A stretch of DNA of 32,905 nucleotides. It comes from Gnetum montanum (taxonomy: Eukaryota; Streptophyta; Gnetopsida; Gnetales; Gnetaceae). This document shows positions 1-9,789 of the stretch, one piece after another (within the stretch, counting starts at the first letter, position 1; the number at the start of each line of letters is the position of its first letter). The notes under the pieces were generated by a model. It saw only the letters and a program-made list of their open reading frames with translations, had not been told where the DNA came from and did no database searches. The stretch is taken from NCBI GenBank assembly GCA_015680685.1, contig MNCI01025159.1, positions 1 through 32,905 of the forward strand, read 5' to 3'. The translations under genes were made by a program, and so were the position numbers.

Positions 1-1372
1 TCTTTGATACCTTAGCTACATCCATTAAGAGAGGACAATGTTACATCCACTTTTTTGATTCACTAGTAATCATCATTAAGTATGGTTTTGGCATTGTGCC
101 ACTTTATTTTGAGTATTAAACTTTCTAAAGATAGCATTGTTGATTTCATTTATGCTTCTAGAGGGCTCCAAGAATCATTTGGATTCATAACCCAACTTAT
201 GATCTCTATTCTTTATGACCATAGAAAAGTTTAGAAACCAAAATTTTTCTAAGTATTGGAGACAATGTGAATTTCATGGTAACATTATTATTAGATCATA
301 TTTTCTATGTCACCTATATTAAAATATATTTTGGCCTCAAATTTAATCTTTTAAAATTCCAAATGGCTCTTTTGAGAAACCTATGATATCATAGGCTTAA
401 GTTTCAACATTTGGACAGTTTGATCCTAGGATATTAAGACATAAATGTTTCTAAGTATGGTGCTAATGCTAGCCTTAACATCATCATCAACATTAGCATC
501 ATGATCTTCAACACCTCAAGGGCTCATCTCACTTGTAACTCAACTCAAATCTTAGATTTCCAAGATCTTTGGAAATTGATCAATGTTAGTCTCAACATTC
601 CAAATGGGAAGGCTTGTTTAAAGATATTCTTAATAGTCAAGATTAAAATTATCATCATGCTTATGTCAATAGTTGAAAGGATCTCTAGGTTAATATTTTG
701 CAATAGTTGCCAAATTCACAACCTTCTTAGTGTTTGATAAACATCATTATGATTAATTCTAGTGTTAGTTTGAGAACCTTTTAGGTTTGGGAGCTTAAGT
801 TGAAAAAGTATTAAAACATTTTCTAACTTTCTAGTTGATGCAAATGCTAATGGTAGCATTAGTACTCTTGGGAGTCACAAAATGTCATTCTTGAACTTTT
901 CAAGTATAAATAAACCACATCTCTTGGTTTCATAGGATTCTCAAGATTATCGTGGCAGCATTTAGCATCAAATTAGATGTCAAATGATATCTTGGAGGCT
1001 TGGAACATCAAAATGGAAAAATGCAAGAAAATTTTTCTAAGTATCATTGATGCTAATTCTAATGTCAGCATCAATGTCAACACCAACACTTTTAGGATCC
1101 ATATTTTTCTCTTATTAATCATTACATCCTATATTCAAGCTTAATTCTTATCTTTAGAGGCTTCTTTGCATTACCTTGGCATCATTTAACATTCACTAAA
1201 GTATCAAGTAGGACCTTAGAAGGATTATACTAGTACTAAAGGAAAAGAAATGATAATTTCTTTCTATGTTGGTGATGCTAACACTAACATCAGTGTCAGC
1301 ATGAGTGTTACCTTTGGCAAGGCCTACAGAACTAAAGTACAAAGATTAAAATTTCTAGTTTTAAACTCTATA
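1..1372. repeat. Left flank with degenerate ~200-bp repeat
   Basis: No coding region is supported here. A phrase like 'tttctaagtat' followed by runs of 'gatgctaa', 'gctaatg' and 'cagcatcaatgtc' recurs near 240, 443, 820, 1027 and 1253. Most intervals are about 190-225 bp or twice that. A second phrase like 'ggcatcatttaacatt' recurs near 89, 952 and 1169. This suggests an old tandem array with heavy divergence. It may belong to an older element into which element 1 inserted. Repeat unit borders cannot be set by eye. Confidence 0.45.
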
Positions 1373-1377
1373 TGAAC
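1373..1377. repeat. Target site duplication TGAAC, left copy (element 1)
   Basis: TGAAC sits directly before the 5' LTR start and is repeated directly after the 3' LTR end at 31309-31313. Five bases is the usual duplication length for Ty3/gypsy integrase. The right flank carries a second 'atgaacttca' 11 bases further on, so a chance match is slightly more likely than normal. Confidence 0.8.
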
Positions 1378-4300
1378 TATAATAGCCCATATTTTGGGGA
1401 TCCTTGAGATTTATATCCATTTATTAAGTTTGTATTACCTTTGCATGGGTGTGTTTCTTGCATGTTATTGGTTTGATATATTTTATGGTTATGTGCTTTA
1501 TATTTTATTTTGATGAGCTTTGATATGCATGTAGTAATTAATGTTCATGTGTATCTTTTTATGTATGTTCATGTATATCCATATAAACATTTAATAAATA
1601 TTCACTAATCTTATGGTTAAGTGTGGTAGGATTGCATAAGAGGTTGGTTGAAAGCATGGCATGACATGTGATCTATGCTTTTCTTAATATTCCTAGACTA
1701 CATTTTATGGCCTCATTTGTTATGCTATGTTGGTATCTATTATATTTTATTTAATTATTTTTCATTTTATGTTTAAAATTATTATTAGGATGTTTTTGAA
1801 ATGATAATATTTTTTAGTATATGCCTCTTGATTATTTTGGTATGTATGGAAGTTACATTAAAATAGAGGAAGTTACGTGTGTGGTGAGAAGGATTTATGA
1901 AATATTATTTTGGTAATTGATGGATTTCTTCATTTCCTTGTTTTTTTTAATCTTCCATTGAGCTTTTCCATATCTCTTTAATTCCACACACCTTGATGAT
2001 TCAAGATTATGATGAAGAGGTATTGTAGGAGATTAAAACATATGGAGGTGCTGGTAGATTTTTGATCAGTTACGCTTCCATTGGATCCTTAGTATGTTAC
2101 TCTCTTCTCTTATGGACTTCTTCATGTATATTTTGAGGTGAGTAATCCTGGCTCCTTTTTATATTTTGTATTATAGGTTTTTGGCATACTTGGTCGTATG
2201 GGTTTTGGAAATTAATATCATAGATTATGTGTGTGTCTATGTATGTGTGTTTGTGAGAAATCTGAACATTGTTTTGATGATGTGAGAAGGAAGGCCTTGT
2301 GATTTTAATTTAGAGTATGAATTTTATATAATAATTATATATATGTATATGAAATTTATTAATCTAATGTTTTTCATTTTTTGACCTATAATTTAGTTTC
2401 ATGGATCTAGGATTTTAAGGCATAGAGAGTTGCATTGGTAGAATAGATGCTACTCAGTAAAATATTTTTATTTTTTTATATAATTTGAGTTAGGATTTGA
2501 GATATAGGTTTTATAAATCGTCATGAAAATAGATACAATTTTAGAAAAAGGAATCATCTTCAAAATATAGTAGATTTTTTCCTTATGAGTTAACCTTTTA
2601 GACATATTTGAAATTGTAGAAATTTTTATGATGCTATTTTATGAGGCTATATCTTTGGAATTATAAAGGATAAAAGTTTAACATTTTACATGAATAATTT
2701 TATATGTATTAGATTTTAGATACAAGTAGAGTTAATTAAAAACATTTTTTGATTGAAATATGAATTTATCTCTCTACTCTATTTGAAATTACATTGATTT
2801 ATATAATATAGATTAAAAGACCTATAACTTCCAAGAGCTAATAGAATTTTCTCTGAAAATTTAACCATATATTAAGAATAATTTTAGCTTGAAAATAATT
2901 TTTGAAAAAGAAAAAAATGATACGTTCTTATGGAGTTGTGATCATTTACTATCATCCACTTTTACTTTTCTTATTTCAGCTTGATTCTATATGCCTTGAT
3001 TCATGGCTTAATATCTATATATTTCTAATAGAAAGCTTTCTAAATTTTTAATAAATACTAGGTATGGATATACGATTTTATAAAATATGAAATTATTATC
3101 AAATTCAAAGAAATGGTATAGTTATAATATTTTTACTCACTATTATGTGTTTAGACTATGATGCAATTCTAAACTTAATTTTGGAATTCCTACAACCCTT
3201 GATATTCTATATTGAAATAAAAAGCTTGGTTATGTGTAATCATGGTTTAGATATGGTACCTTGTTATTGATATTTTTCTTCCTCTTTTGTTATTGATGCT
3301 TGGTTTAGTCACCTTTTGACTTTGTTATGCTTGATGTTTGAAATTGGATTTATTAGCATGTTGACTTTGGCTTGGCGTTGATTGTTGGAACCTTTGATTT
3401 TTTAAAGAAAGGTTAGGTTTTTGGATCTTCTGGCTATTTTAAGACATGTAAGATTATTGGATCTATTTTTTCTTTTTGATGTTAGATGATGTTTTAGATT
3501 CTTTCATCATTAACATTTGGTTTGTAATGATTAGACTGATAGAGGCTTTGATACCTTATGTTAAAATAAAAATTTTGATTATGTATGATCATGGTTTATA
3601 TATGGTACCTTGTTATTATTGTGTTTCTACATCTTTTATTATTGGTTCTTGGTTTAGTCTTATTTCAACTTCGTTATGCTTGATTTTTGAAATTGGATTT
3701 ACTCAAATATTAACTTTAGGTTGAGGTTAATTGTTGAAACATTTTCTTATTTTGAAATGCATTAGATTTTTAAATCTTTTGGTTATTTCAAGATATGTTA
3801 TATTTTTGGATCTCTTCTATGCTTGTTCATGTCAAATGATGTTTTAGGTTTCTCCAGCATCAATATTTTATTTTCCATATTTGATTGATTGTGGGATGTT
3901 TGGATGATGGAGCTAGCATCGAGTTGTATGAATGGTTAGAGATGGAATCCTAGGAGTTGTTTGGTGATTGATCTCTACTAGGATGCATTGGTGTAGCTTT
4001 CATTATAGGCCCCATCCTACATGAGAGGGTGATAGCATGGCACATTGGTCCCTTTTGTTTGATGCCTCTAGAACATTAGAGGTGAGTCTTAGTAGACATG
4101 TCCAGCATCAGTATTATGTAAATGTATGAAATGAGTCTTGAAGATGCTTCTCATTCAATTTGATAATACTTATAAATATATATATACATATTAGTTTAAT
4201 ATTTGATTTGGATACAATTTGCCTTTGAAATTTGAAAAAGTAGACATAACAACTTTCATACACATTTGACACTAAGTGCGGTGTGTTCTAGTCTTCCTTT

Positions 4301-5152
4301 TTGCAAGTTGATGGATGGAGTCATAATTTTTTTTAAGTTAGAAATATTTGGTTTGTATTAATATGGTGGTATGATCTTAGTTATTAATTTGGTATCTTTT
4401 TTAATATGTTGGAATTGGCAAATCATGGTACTAGTAATTTTTGGTGGTTGGATGTTTGGTTATACACTTATTTACTTGATTAGATGTTATTAAGCTAATA
4501 TGTTTTGTAGGACAACCATGCTTGCCTAGATCTCATAAGATCTATCCATTATTCAGTTGGAGATGGTCATAAGATTGCTCACTTGGTTTTATAATGATAT
4601 TTCATTATTATTATAGGTTGATCAAAGTAGATGGAGATTGGAGGTATTGGATGATTTACTCATTTGATTCTAGAATTATTTAGGATGTTATATTATTATA
4701 TTTGATCTTGGGCTATTCAAGTATTAAATATTTTGGCATTGTATTAGAAATTATTTTGCTTTTTCTAACTTTTAGATTCATGTATTTTGTATGGGCTAGA
4801 TGTTTGAAATTATGTCAAGCATATATTTATGAAGATCTAGATTTGTAGTTTATTTATTCATCTTGTTCATTTTATATTATTTTTAAATAAATGATCTATT
4901 TTATTTTCTATCTAGGAAGATTTGGTATTTAGCATATATGATTAATATAATTTTTCTATTCATGTATTCTTTCTATTTTGTTATCTGGTTTCATATCTTT
5001 TCTTGGATCATGGATTTACATTAGGTTCCTTTTACTTTCTTTCAATGTGTAGTTTGTTCATTTTCTTGCTTCTTACCATGGTCAATCATTTATTAGGAGC
5101 TTTATCCAATGTAGTGCTCCCCAATAGAAGGCTTATGAAGAAGGGAATTACA
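1378..5152 (+). repeat. 5' LTR of element 1 (3775 bp)
   Basis: It aligns by eye with 28367-31308 along its whole length, beginning with 'TATAATAGCCCATATTTT' against 'TATATCAACCCATATTTT' and ending with 'TTACA' in both. The canonical TG start has decayed to TA. It is about 830 bp longer than the 3' LTR because of a 349-bp tandem duplication and about 470 bp that the 3' copy lacks. The LTRs are clearly more diverged than those of elements 2 and 3. Small ORFs inside it are chance frames. Confidence 0.9.
3196..3894 (+). repeat. Two-unit tandem duplication, period ~349 bp, inside the 5' LTR
   Basis: Unit 1 (about 3196-3544) and unit 2 (about 3545-3894) share ordered landmarks. 'atatggtacc' falls at 3251 and 3600, 'aaattggattta' at 3341 and 3690, and 'gatgttttag' at 3488 and 3838. 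The offset is 349-350 throughout. The 3' LTR has no second unit and lacks most of this region. Confidence 0.8.
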
Positions 5153-5155
5153 AGC

Positions 5156-5175
5156 TAGTATCAAAGAGTAAGTTT
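5156..5175 (+). other. Primer binding site of element 1 (initiator Met-tRNA type)
   Basis: Three bases after the 5' LTR end the sequence reads 'TAGTATCAAAGAGTAAG'. This is a decayed form of TGGTATCAGAGC..., the complement of the initiator Met-tRNA 3' end used by many plant LTR retrotransposons. Its position fixes the LTR end at 5152. Confidence 0.8.
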
Positions 5176-5198
5176 GTTGATTTCCTCTTTGTGTTGCT

Positions 5199-5400
5199 AT
5201 GTCTACAATGGAAAGTACTATAAATAGATGTGGTCATACTAGGAGGGAAAATTTTGGACTTAGAAATCAAACACCAATCACTTGCCCCATTCTTAATTGA
5301 ATGTAGGAACCATTAATAGATTTCTTAGAAGATCCTGTCACTTTGGTTCCTACAACTGCATAGGATGGGGAGATTGGCCAAGTAGATATCAACTACTATT
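5199..5400 (+). pseudogene. Possible gag N-terminal remnant, element 1
   Basis: The first ATG after the primer site is at 5199. From there a frame reads a basic N-terminus (start MSTMESTINRCGHTRR) and then a stretch with in-frame stops. Its place is right for gag, but I recognise no capsid or zinc-knuckle motif. The distance from here to protease is far too short for a full gag, so most of gag was lost. The gag identity is inferred from position only. Confidence 0.4.
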
Positions 5401-5439
5401 TGTTCTAGTTCTTCTATAAAAATATGTAGAAATTTTGTT

Positions 5440-5720
5440 CAAAATCATCATAGGTTGCTTTTGCAAGTAATTAGATGATTGGGTTTGGTGAATCAATATC
5501 TTGATTAAGAGCTTTCCATTATCTCTATTGTTGGCTATGTACTTACTATGGATCAAGTCTATATATACATATCCTTGGTAATAACACTTGGTTTAGTGAT
5601 ATCCACATCATGAACCTAGGAGACTATAATGTGATCTTTGATATGAATTGAATTTCTCACTATTAGGATAATTTGAATTTTTTTCATAAGGTACTTTCCT
5701 TACTGATAGATGATGCTATT
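5440..5720 (+). pseudogene. Retropepsin remnant, element 1
   Basis: The C-terminal half of the Ty3/gypsy aspartic protease is visible. A frame near 5610-5690 reads LGDYNVIFDMN followed by a stop. This matches the family's 'DFDVILGMDWL' region in position and pattern, with the Trp codon turned into a stop. It is followed by a 'NLNFFHKV'-like stretch where the family has the 'DC..K.V.F' strand. The catalytic DTG/DSG loop is not recognisable. The remnant leads straight into the RT N-terminus. Confidence 0.65.
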
Positions 5721-5739
5721 ACAATGATAGTGCATACTT

Positions 5740-7200
5740 GACTACATAAGGTAATGTTGGATTTTGTGTATTTAACACATTTTCATCCTTTGTTGATGAA
5801 GGATAATCCTTTGTTTTTTATCTTAATGAGTGATCTTCCCTTATCATTAGAGATTAATTAGATTCCTACTCACTCATGAATTTCTTGATGTTTTCTATTG
5901 CAAGTTACCTAATCTACTTCCAAGGTGTGATGTTGAGTTTGCGATCTCTCTCAAATATTATTCTAAATATATTTCTAATATCCCACAAAGGATGTTCCCT
6001 ATCGAGTTACTAAAAGTGTAGATTTAACTTCAGGAGTTACTTTATGAGAGCTTAATTCATCTAGGTGTGTCTCCTTGGGGTGCTCCTATCCTCTTTGTAA
6101 AGAAGAAGTATGGTAGTCTAGGGTTGTACACTTATTAATAATAGTTGAACCAAGTGATAGTGAAGAACAAGTACCTATTTACACATAGATGATTTATGTG
6201 ATTAGTTGAAGAAAAAATGGGTATTCTATAAAATAGATTTGAAGTTAGGGTATCACTAGGTCTACATCAAAGAGGGGGATGGTTTTAGGATAGCATTCAA
6301 AACATAGTATGGATATTATGAGTGCTTTGTGTTGCCATTTTGACTCACTAATGCACATAACGTATTCATGTACCTCATGAATAGTATCATGAGGCCATTC
6401 TTGGACAAATTTATTATCATGTTCATCAATGATATTTTGATATACTCTTGGTTTTGGTAGTTACATGAACAACATCTAAGGACCAACTTGTAGATACTTA
6501 GAGAACATCAATTATTCTCCTAACCTTATAAGTATTCCTTTTGATGTCATGAGATTGAGTTTTTAAGGCATGTTATTTTAGAGGTTGGTATAATTATTGA
6601 TCTTGCTAATATATTTATTATTCAAAATTGACCTATTTCTAAGGATGTTGGTAAGGTTCATAGTTATCTTGGATTGGTAGGTTATTATAAAAGATTCATT
6701 AAGAACTTCTTTCACATTACTTCATCCCTTATGAATTTGTTGTAGAAGGATGTTCGTTTCCTATGAGATCTACATTGTCAAGCTATCATTGATAAACTTA
6801 AGAGTAGATTGATTTTGACTTCTATTTTCATTTCACCTATCGTAGGTAAGCCATTCAACATTTGTACTAATGCATTAGAAGAGACTTATGGGTGTCTAGT
6901 CATGGAAAAGAGAAAAGGGGTAACTTATGCCTTATTATAGTTAAATTCTTATAAAATATGCTATCTCACAAATAATCTTTAGCTAGGACAGGTTGTATTT
7001 ACATTGAAGGTTTGGTAGCACTACATGTTTGAGGAGCAGTTAAAAATTTGGATAGATCACAAGGGATTATAGTATTTGATGAATCAACCACATTTAAACC
7101 TAAATTAGATGAGGTGGATTGAGCTATTTACTAATTTTAATTTTAACATCTAATATTAGATAGGAAAAATCAATGTTGTTGCATATCCCTTGAGCCATGT
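5740..7200 (+). pseudogene. Reverse transcriptase and RNase H remnant, element 1
   Basis: Several frames together show Ty3/gypsy RT. The conserved approach motif [16 protein letters not shown] lies at about 6065-6115. Then come KNKY, FYKIDLKLGYH and the active-site motif FINDILIYS near 6420-6450, where the first Asp of the usual DD pair is Asn. The connection region reads YLGLVGYYKRFIKNF near 6670. RNase H follows: the usual 'TDAS' is TNAL near 6860, then HYMFEE, WIDHKG and VVAYPLSHV, where the last catalytic Asp is lost. Many stops sit at expected Trp or Gln codons. It cannot be functional. Confidence 0.92.
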
Positions 7201-7259
7201 GGCTAGTGGGATCCATAGTTTTATGATCCAATTAGTTGATTAGTGGGATTTTTGTAGAG

Positions 7260-7683
7260 TAGAAATGCAACTCTTGATGTAATAAGCTTAGGAAATCTAA
7301 TGATTATTTGGTAAAATTTTATGTTCTGAAGTTGGTTCATCATAAGTATCAAATATGTGTACCTTATTATGTGTAATAGTATTTGTTGGAAGAAGCTCAT
7401 CTTAGTAAGCTTCAGATGTATCTAAGTAGTAATCAGATGTACCAGATGATGAAGAGGTTGTAATAGTGGCTAGGGATGAAGAAATAAGTTTGAGAATTCA
7501 TGGATAGATTTTTAATTTATAAACATTTTAAACTTGGGAACCAATGACTAAGTGGCTACTTGCACCCTCACACTATTCTAGAGTAAAAGAGGGAGGTTAT
7601 CAATATGGATTTCATTATCATTTTACCTTGTACTAGGGATGGAAAAGATGCTATTGTTGTTATTATGGATTTGTTAAGTAAGT
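7260..7683 (+). pseudogene. Integrase remnant part 1 (zinc-binding region and start of core), element 1
   Basis: The frame reads LLEEAHLSKLQMYLSS and KMYxxLK-like residues around 7380-7450, where the HHCC zinc domain is expected. At about 7607-7680 it reads MDFIIILPCTRDGKDAIVVI then MDLLSK. This is the first strand of the DDE core, with its first catalytic Asp in MDF. The core stops at codon AAG 7680-7682 and resumes at 8176, so an insertion of about 0.49 kb splits it. Confidence 0.85.
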
Positions 7684-8175
7684 ATATGAAATCCTCTTTT
7701 TGAATGTCATATAAACTTGTTCGTTCATAGCTTAATCCATCACATTCATCATAGTATAATGGAAATACCATAAAATACTTGATAAATGAATGATTGGTAC
7801 ACAGAATAGGAAAGAAAAAGAGAGAAAAAAATTATTAATAAGAGTTGTATACTGTAATTTCTTTTAGGTTATCTTCCCATACCACTGAAGCCTTAGAGGA
7901 AATCTAGCATTGCCACCATGGTTAGGATATCTGGTTGAAGAGGTGATTAGTCCCTTCTTTTCCCAATTCACCCAAATCTCGTTACTTACCTTTCTAGGCT
8001 TTGGAACTCCATGGCAGCACTACCTCTAAACCCAAACTTAAATGGAATAGGTCAAACCCATTCCCAAGAGAGACATGAATAATCATAAATTCTCATAATG
8101 AGGCACCCCTTCATTTTAAGATTAATTACATTTTTACAATATGTTTTTGCCCTTAACAATGGACGTGACATTTGA
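7684..8175. mobile_element. Unclassified ~0.49-kb insertion in element 1 integrase
   Basis: The integrase core reads up to the Lys at 7680-7682 and resumes at the equivalent Lys at 8176-8178. The bases between do not translate as integrase. AAGT flanks both sides (7680-7683, 8176-8179), a possible short target duplication. A longer, gapped duplication starting TGAAA (7687 and 8173) is an alternative. Weak inverted termini (TTGAATGTCATAT near 7700 against TCAAATGTCACGT read back from 8175) suggest a small non-autonomous element. No family is recognised and the borders are good to about 15 bases. Confidence 0.5.
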
Positions 8176-8594
8176 AAGTCAGCTCATTTCCTAGCTATGA
8201 CGACTTTGACCAGTGTGAAGGATGTTAGATAGTTATTTATCTTTATGGTTGTATAATTTCATGACATTCCTTCCAAGATTATCTTAGATCATGATGAAAA
8301 ATTCACTTCTTCATTTTGTTGTATCTTCTTGAATAGCCTAGGTACTAGATTGAATTTAATTTTAGCTTATCATCCAAATACTTATGATTGTATTGAGAGA
8401 GTTAACTAGGTGTTGGAGTACATATTTTGGTATTATGATTTATAGATTTTAGATAGTTGGAAAAGTCTATTATCATTAATAGGGTATAGCTATTAGGCAA
8501 GTATAAAGTCATTGCCATATAAAGTCTTGTATGCGATGGCCTACAAGACTTTCTGGTGTTGGGATGTAATCAAAGATAGATAATGTATCAGTTC
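8176..8594 (+). pseudogene. Integrase remnant part 2 (rest of DDE core), element 1
   Basis: One frame runs KSAHFLAMTTLTSVKDVR, then SKIILDHDEKFTSSF (second catalytic Asp), LGTRLNL, AYHPNTYDCIERVN (the catalytic Glu in IERVN) and KVLYAMAYKTFWCWDVIKDR, where the family has YGR.CR.P.CWDE. All three DDE acidic positions are visible, but at least six in-frame stops interrupt it, mostly where Trp or Gln is expected. Element 2 then inserts at 8600, and the frame continues beyond it at 27817. Confidence 0.88.
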
Positions 8595-8599
8595 ATATG
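8595..8599. repeat. Target site duplication ATATG, left copy (element 2)
   Basis: ATATG at 8595-8599 is repeated exactly at 27812-27816, directly outside the two LTR ends that read TGATGA...TCATCA. With one copy removed, the integrase frame of element 1 runs through the join. Confidence 0.88.
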
Positions 8600-9517
8600 T
8601 GATGAATGGTGAGGTAGTCCTGTGTCCAACCATACAAATCACAAGCATTCATGCATGATCTGGTTGAATTTCATGGAATTCAACCTTTCCAGTCCACTAG
8701 CCCTTTAGGAAGTGAATCTAACCTTAAATTTAATCGTTGTCCTCCCAATTACGCTTTTGATGTTTGTTTGTATGGTTAAGTGCAATTGAGGCATTCGATT
8801 TTTATCATTTTTTATTTTATATTGTGGGTGATCAAAATGTAGATAAAAATGAGTTTAATTAACTAATCTAAATGACTTAATTAACTAATCATTTAACTAA
8901 TCCTAACATAAGGATCTATTTGCACTTTCTGTACACATGTTGAACCCACGTATCCACTGTTGGGTGACCAAATGCTATGCTATTGGATGTACCAAGAAAT
9001 AATGTTGTTGGGATTACCAAGTAAATATGTGTTACACTCAAAGTGGTCATACTTATGTATTTAATCTATCTAGCTTACTAATCTCACTAACTCAATTTCT
9101 AAAAAATAATTGCAAAATAATTCAGAATAATTAACAAATAATTGAAAACATTGAATGCATAAATAAAAGAGCTAATCTATCCAAAGTGAGGCAAGGTTTG
9201 TCAGAAAGCTTATTTTTATTATTGCACAAACTGTCATGCTTAGGTACAACAATGCTCAAAGAAAGATCCATACACTCAACAATGCTTAGGAAAAAATTCT
9301 AACTTTTGAATAGAAAAAAATGTAAGAGCTTAGCTATTGCTAAAATTTGAACTCCCCATAAATGTAGCTAGTAGGCACATATTTATAGGTGATGGATAGA
9401 CACTGAACCGACAAGGCATCATCGATGTAGTTTGAAATGTGTCAATGAGGCCTGATCGATGTAGTTGGCTACATTGGTGTGGTCTTTTCAACACAACCAA
9501 TCAATGATGACTCATCA
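8600..9517 (-). repeat. 3' LTR of element 2 (918 bp)
   Basis: It aligns by eye with 26869-27811 from TGATGAAT to GACTCATCA. Shared landmarks include 'cccaaccata', 'ggtgaccaaatgctatgct', 'ataattaacaaataattgaaaacattgaatgcataaat' in part, and the GC-richer block near the U3 start. The copies look more diverged than the LTRs of element 3 and less than those of element 1. Confidence 0.92.
9380..9387 (-). promoter_or_regulatory. TATA box of the element 2 LTR
   Basis: Read on the minus strand, TATAAATA lies in U3 about 20 bases downstream of a cluster of 'CATCGAT/GGCCTCATTGACACA' motifs. The other LTR has TATGAATA at 27660-27667, one transition away. No transcription start is visible from sequence. 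Confidence 0.55.
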
Positions 9518-9530
9518 TACCCCACAACTA
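9518..9530 (-). other. Polypurine tract of element 2
   Basis: On the minus strand TAGTTGTGGGGTA lies immediately before the U3 start (TGATGAGTC). A G-rich tract with T interruptions in this position is typical of the Tat/Athila branch. It sets the LTR border at 9517. Confidence 0.65.
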
Positions 9531-9789
9531 AATAAAAACTTATCATTAGGTTCTTTTAAAAAATTGGGAAGGTATGGGATTATTGATTGTCTTTTCTTTC
9601 GACAAAACAAACTTGATTGACTTGACAAAAAATGAAGTGCTTCGGTGTATGGATCAACACATTACAAAAATGGTGGTGTTCAAGAAATAAAATTGAATAC
9701 CATGACACAACTCATCAAAAATTGGACAACACATTCCTTGATGATGTGAAGCTTGTTAGAGAAGATCAAATGGTCCCAAGTGGTGGTGG

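Noticed and set aside
501-737. 78-codon + strand ORF in the left flank
   Set aside because: It has no recognisable motif, lies in degenerate repeat DNA and is no longer than expected by chance.
2225-2260. GT-rich tract, possible microsatellite (also 16919-16951)
   Set aside because: The tracts are short and imperfect. Both are parts of LTRs and need no separate explanation.
3476-3724. 82-codon + strand ORF, hydrophobic
   Set aside because: It lies across the junction of the 349-bp tandem units inside an LTR. Hydrophobicity follows from T-rich DNA, and the 3' LTR lacks the region.
7568-7771. 67-codon - strand ORF
   Set aside because: It overlaps the integrase of element 1 on the opposite strand and runs into the small insertion. 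It is a shadow frame.
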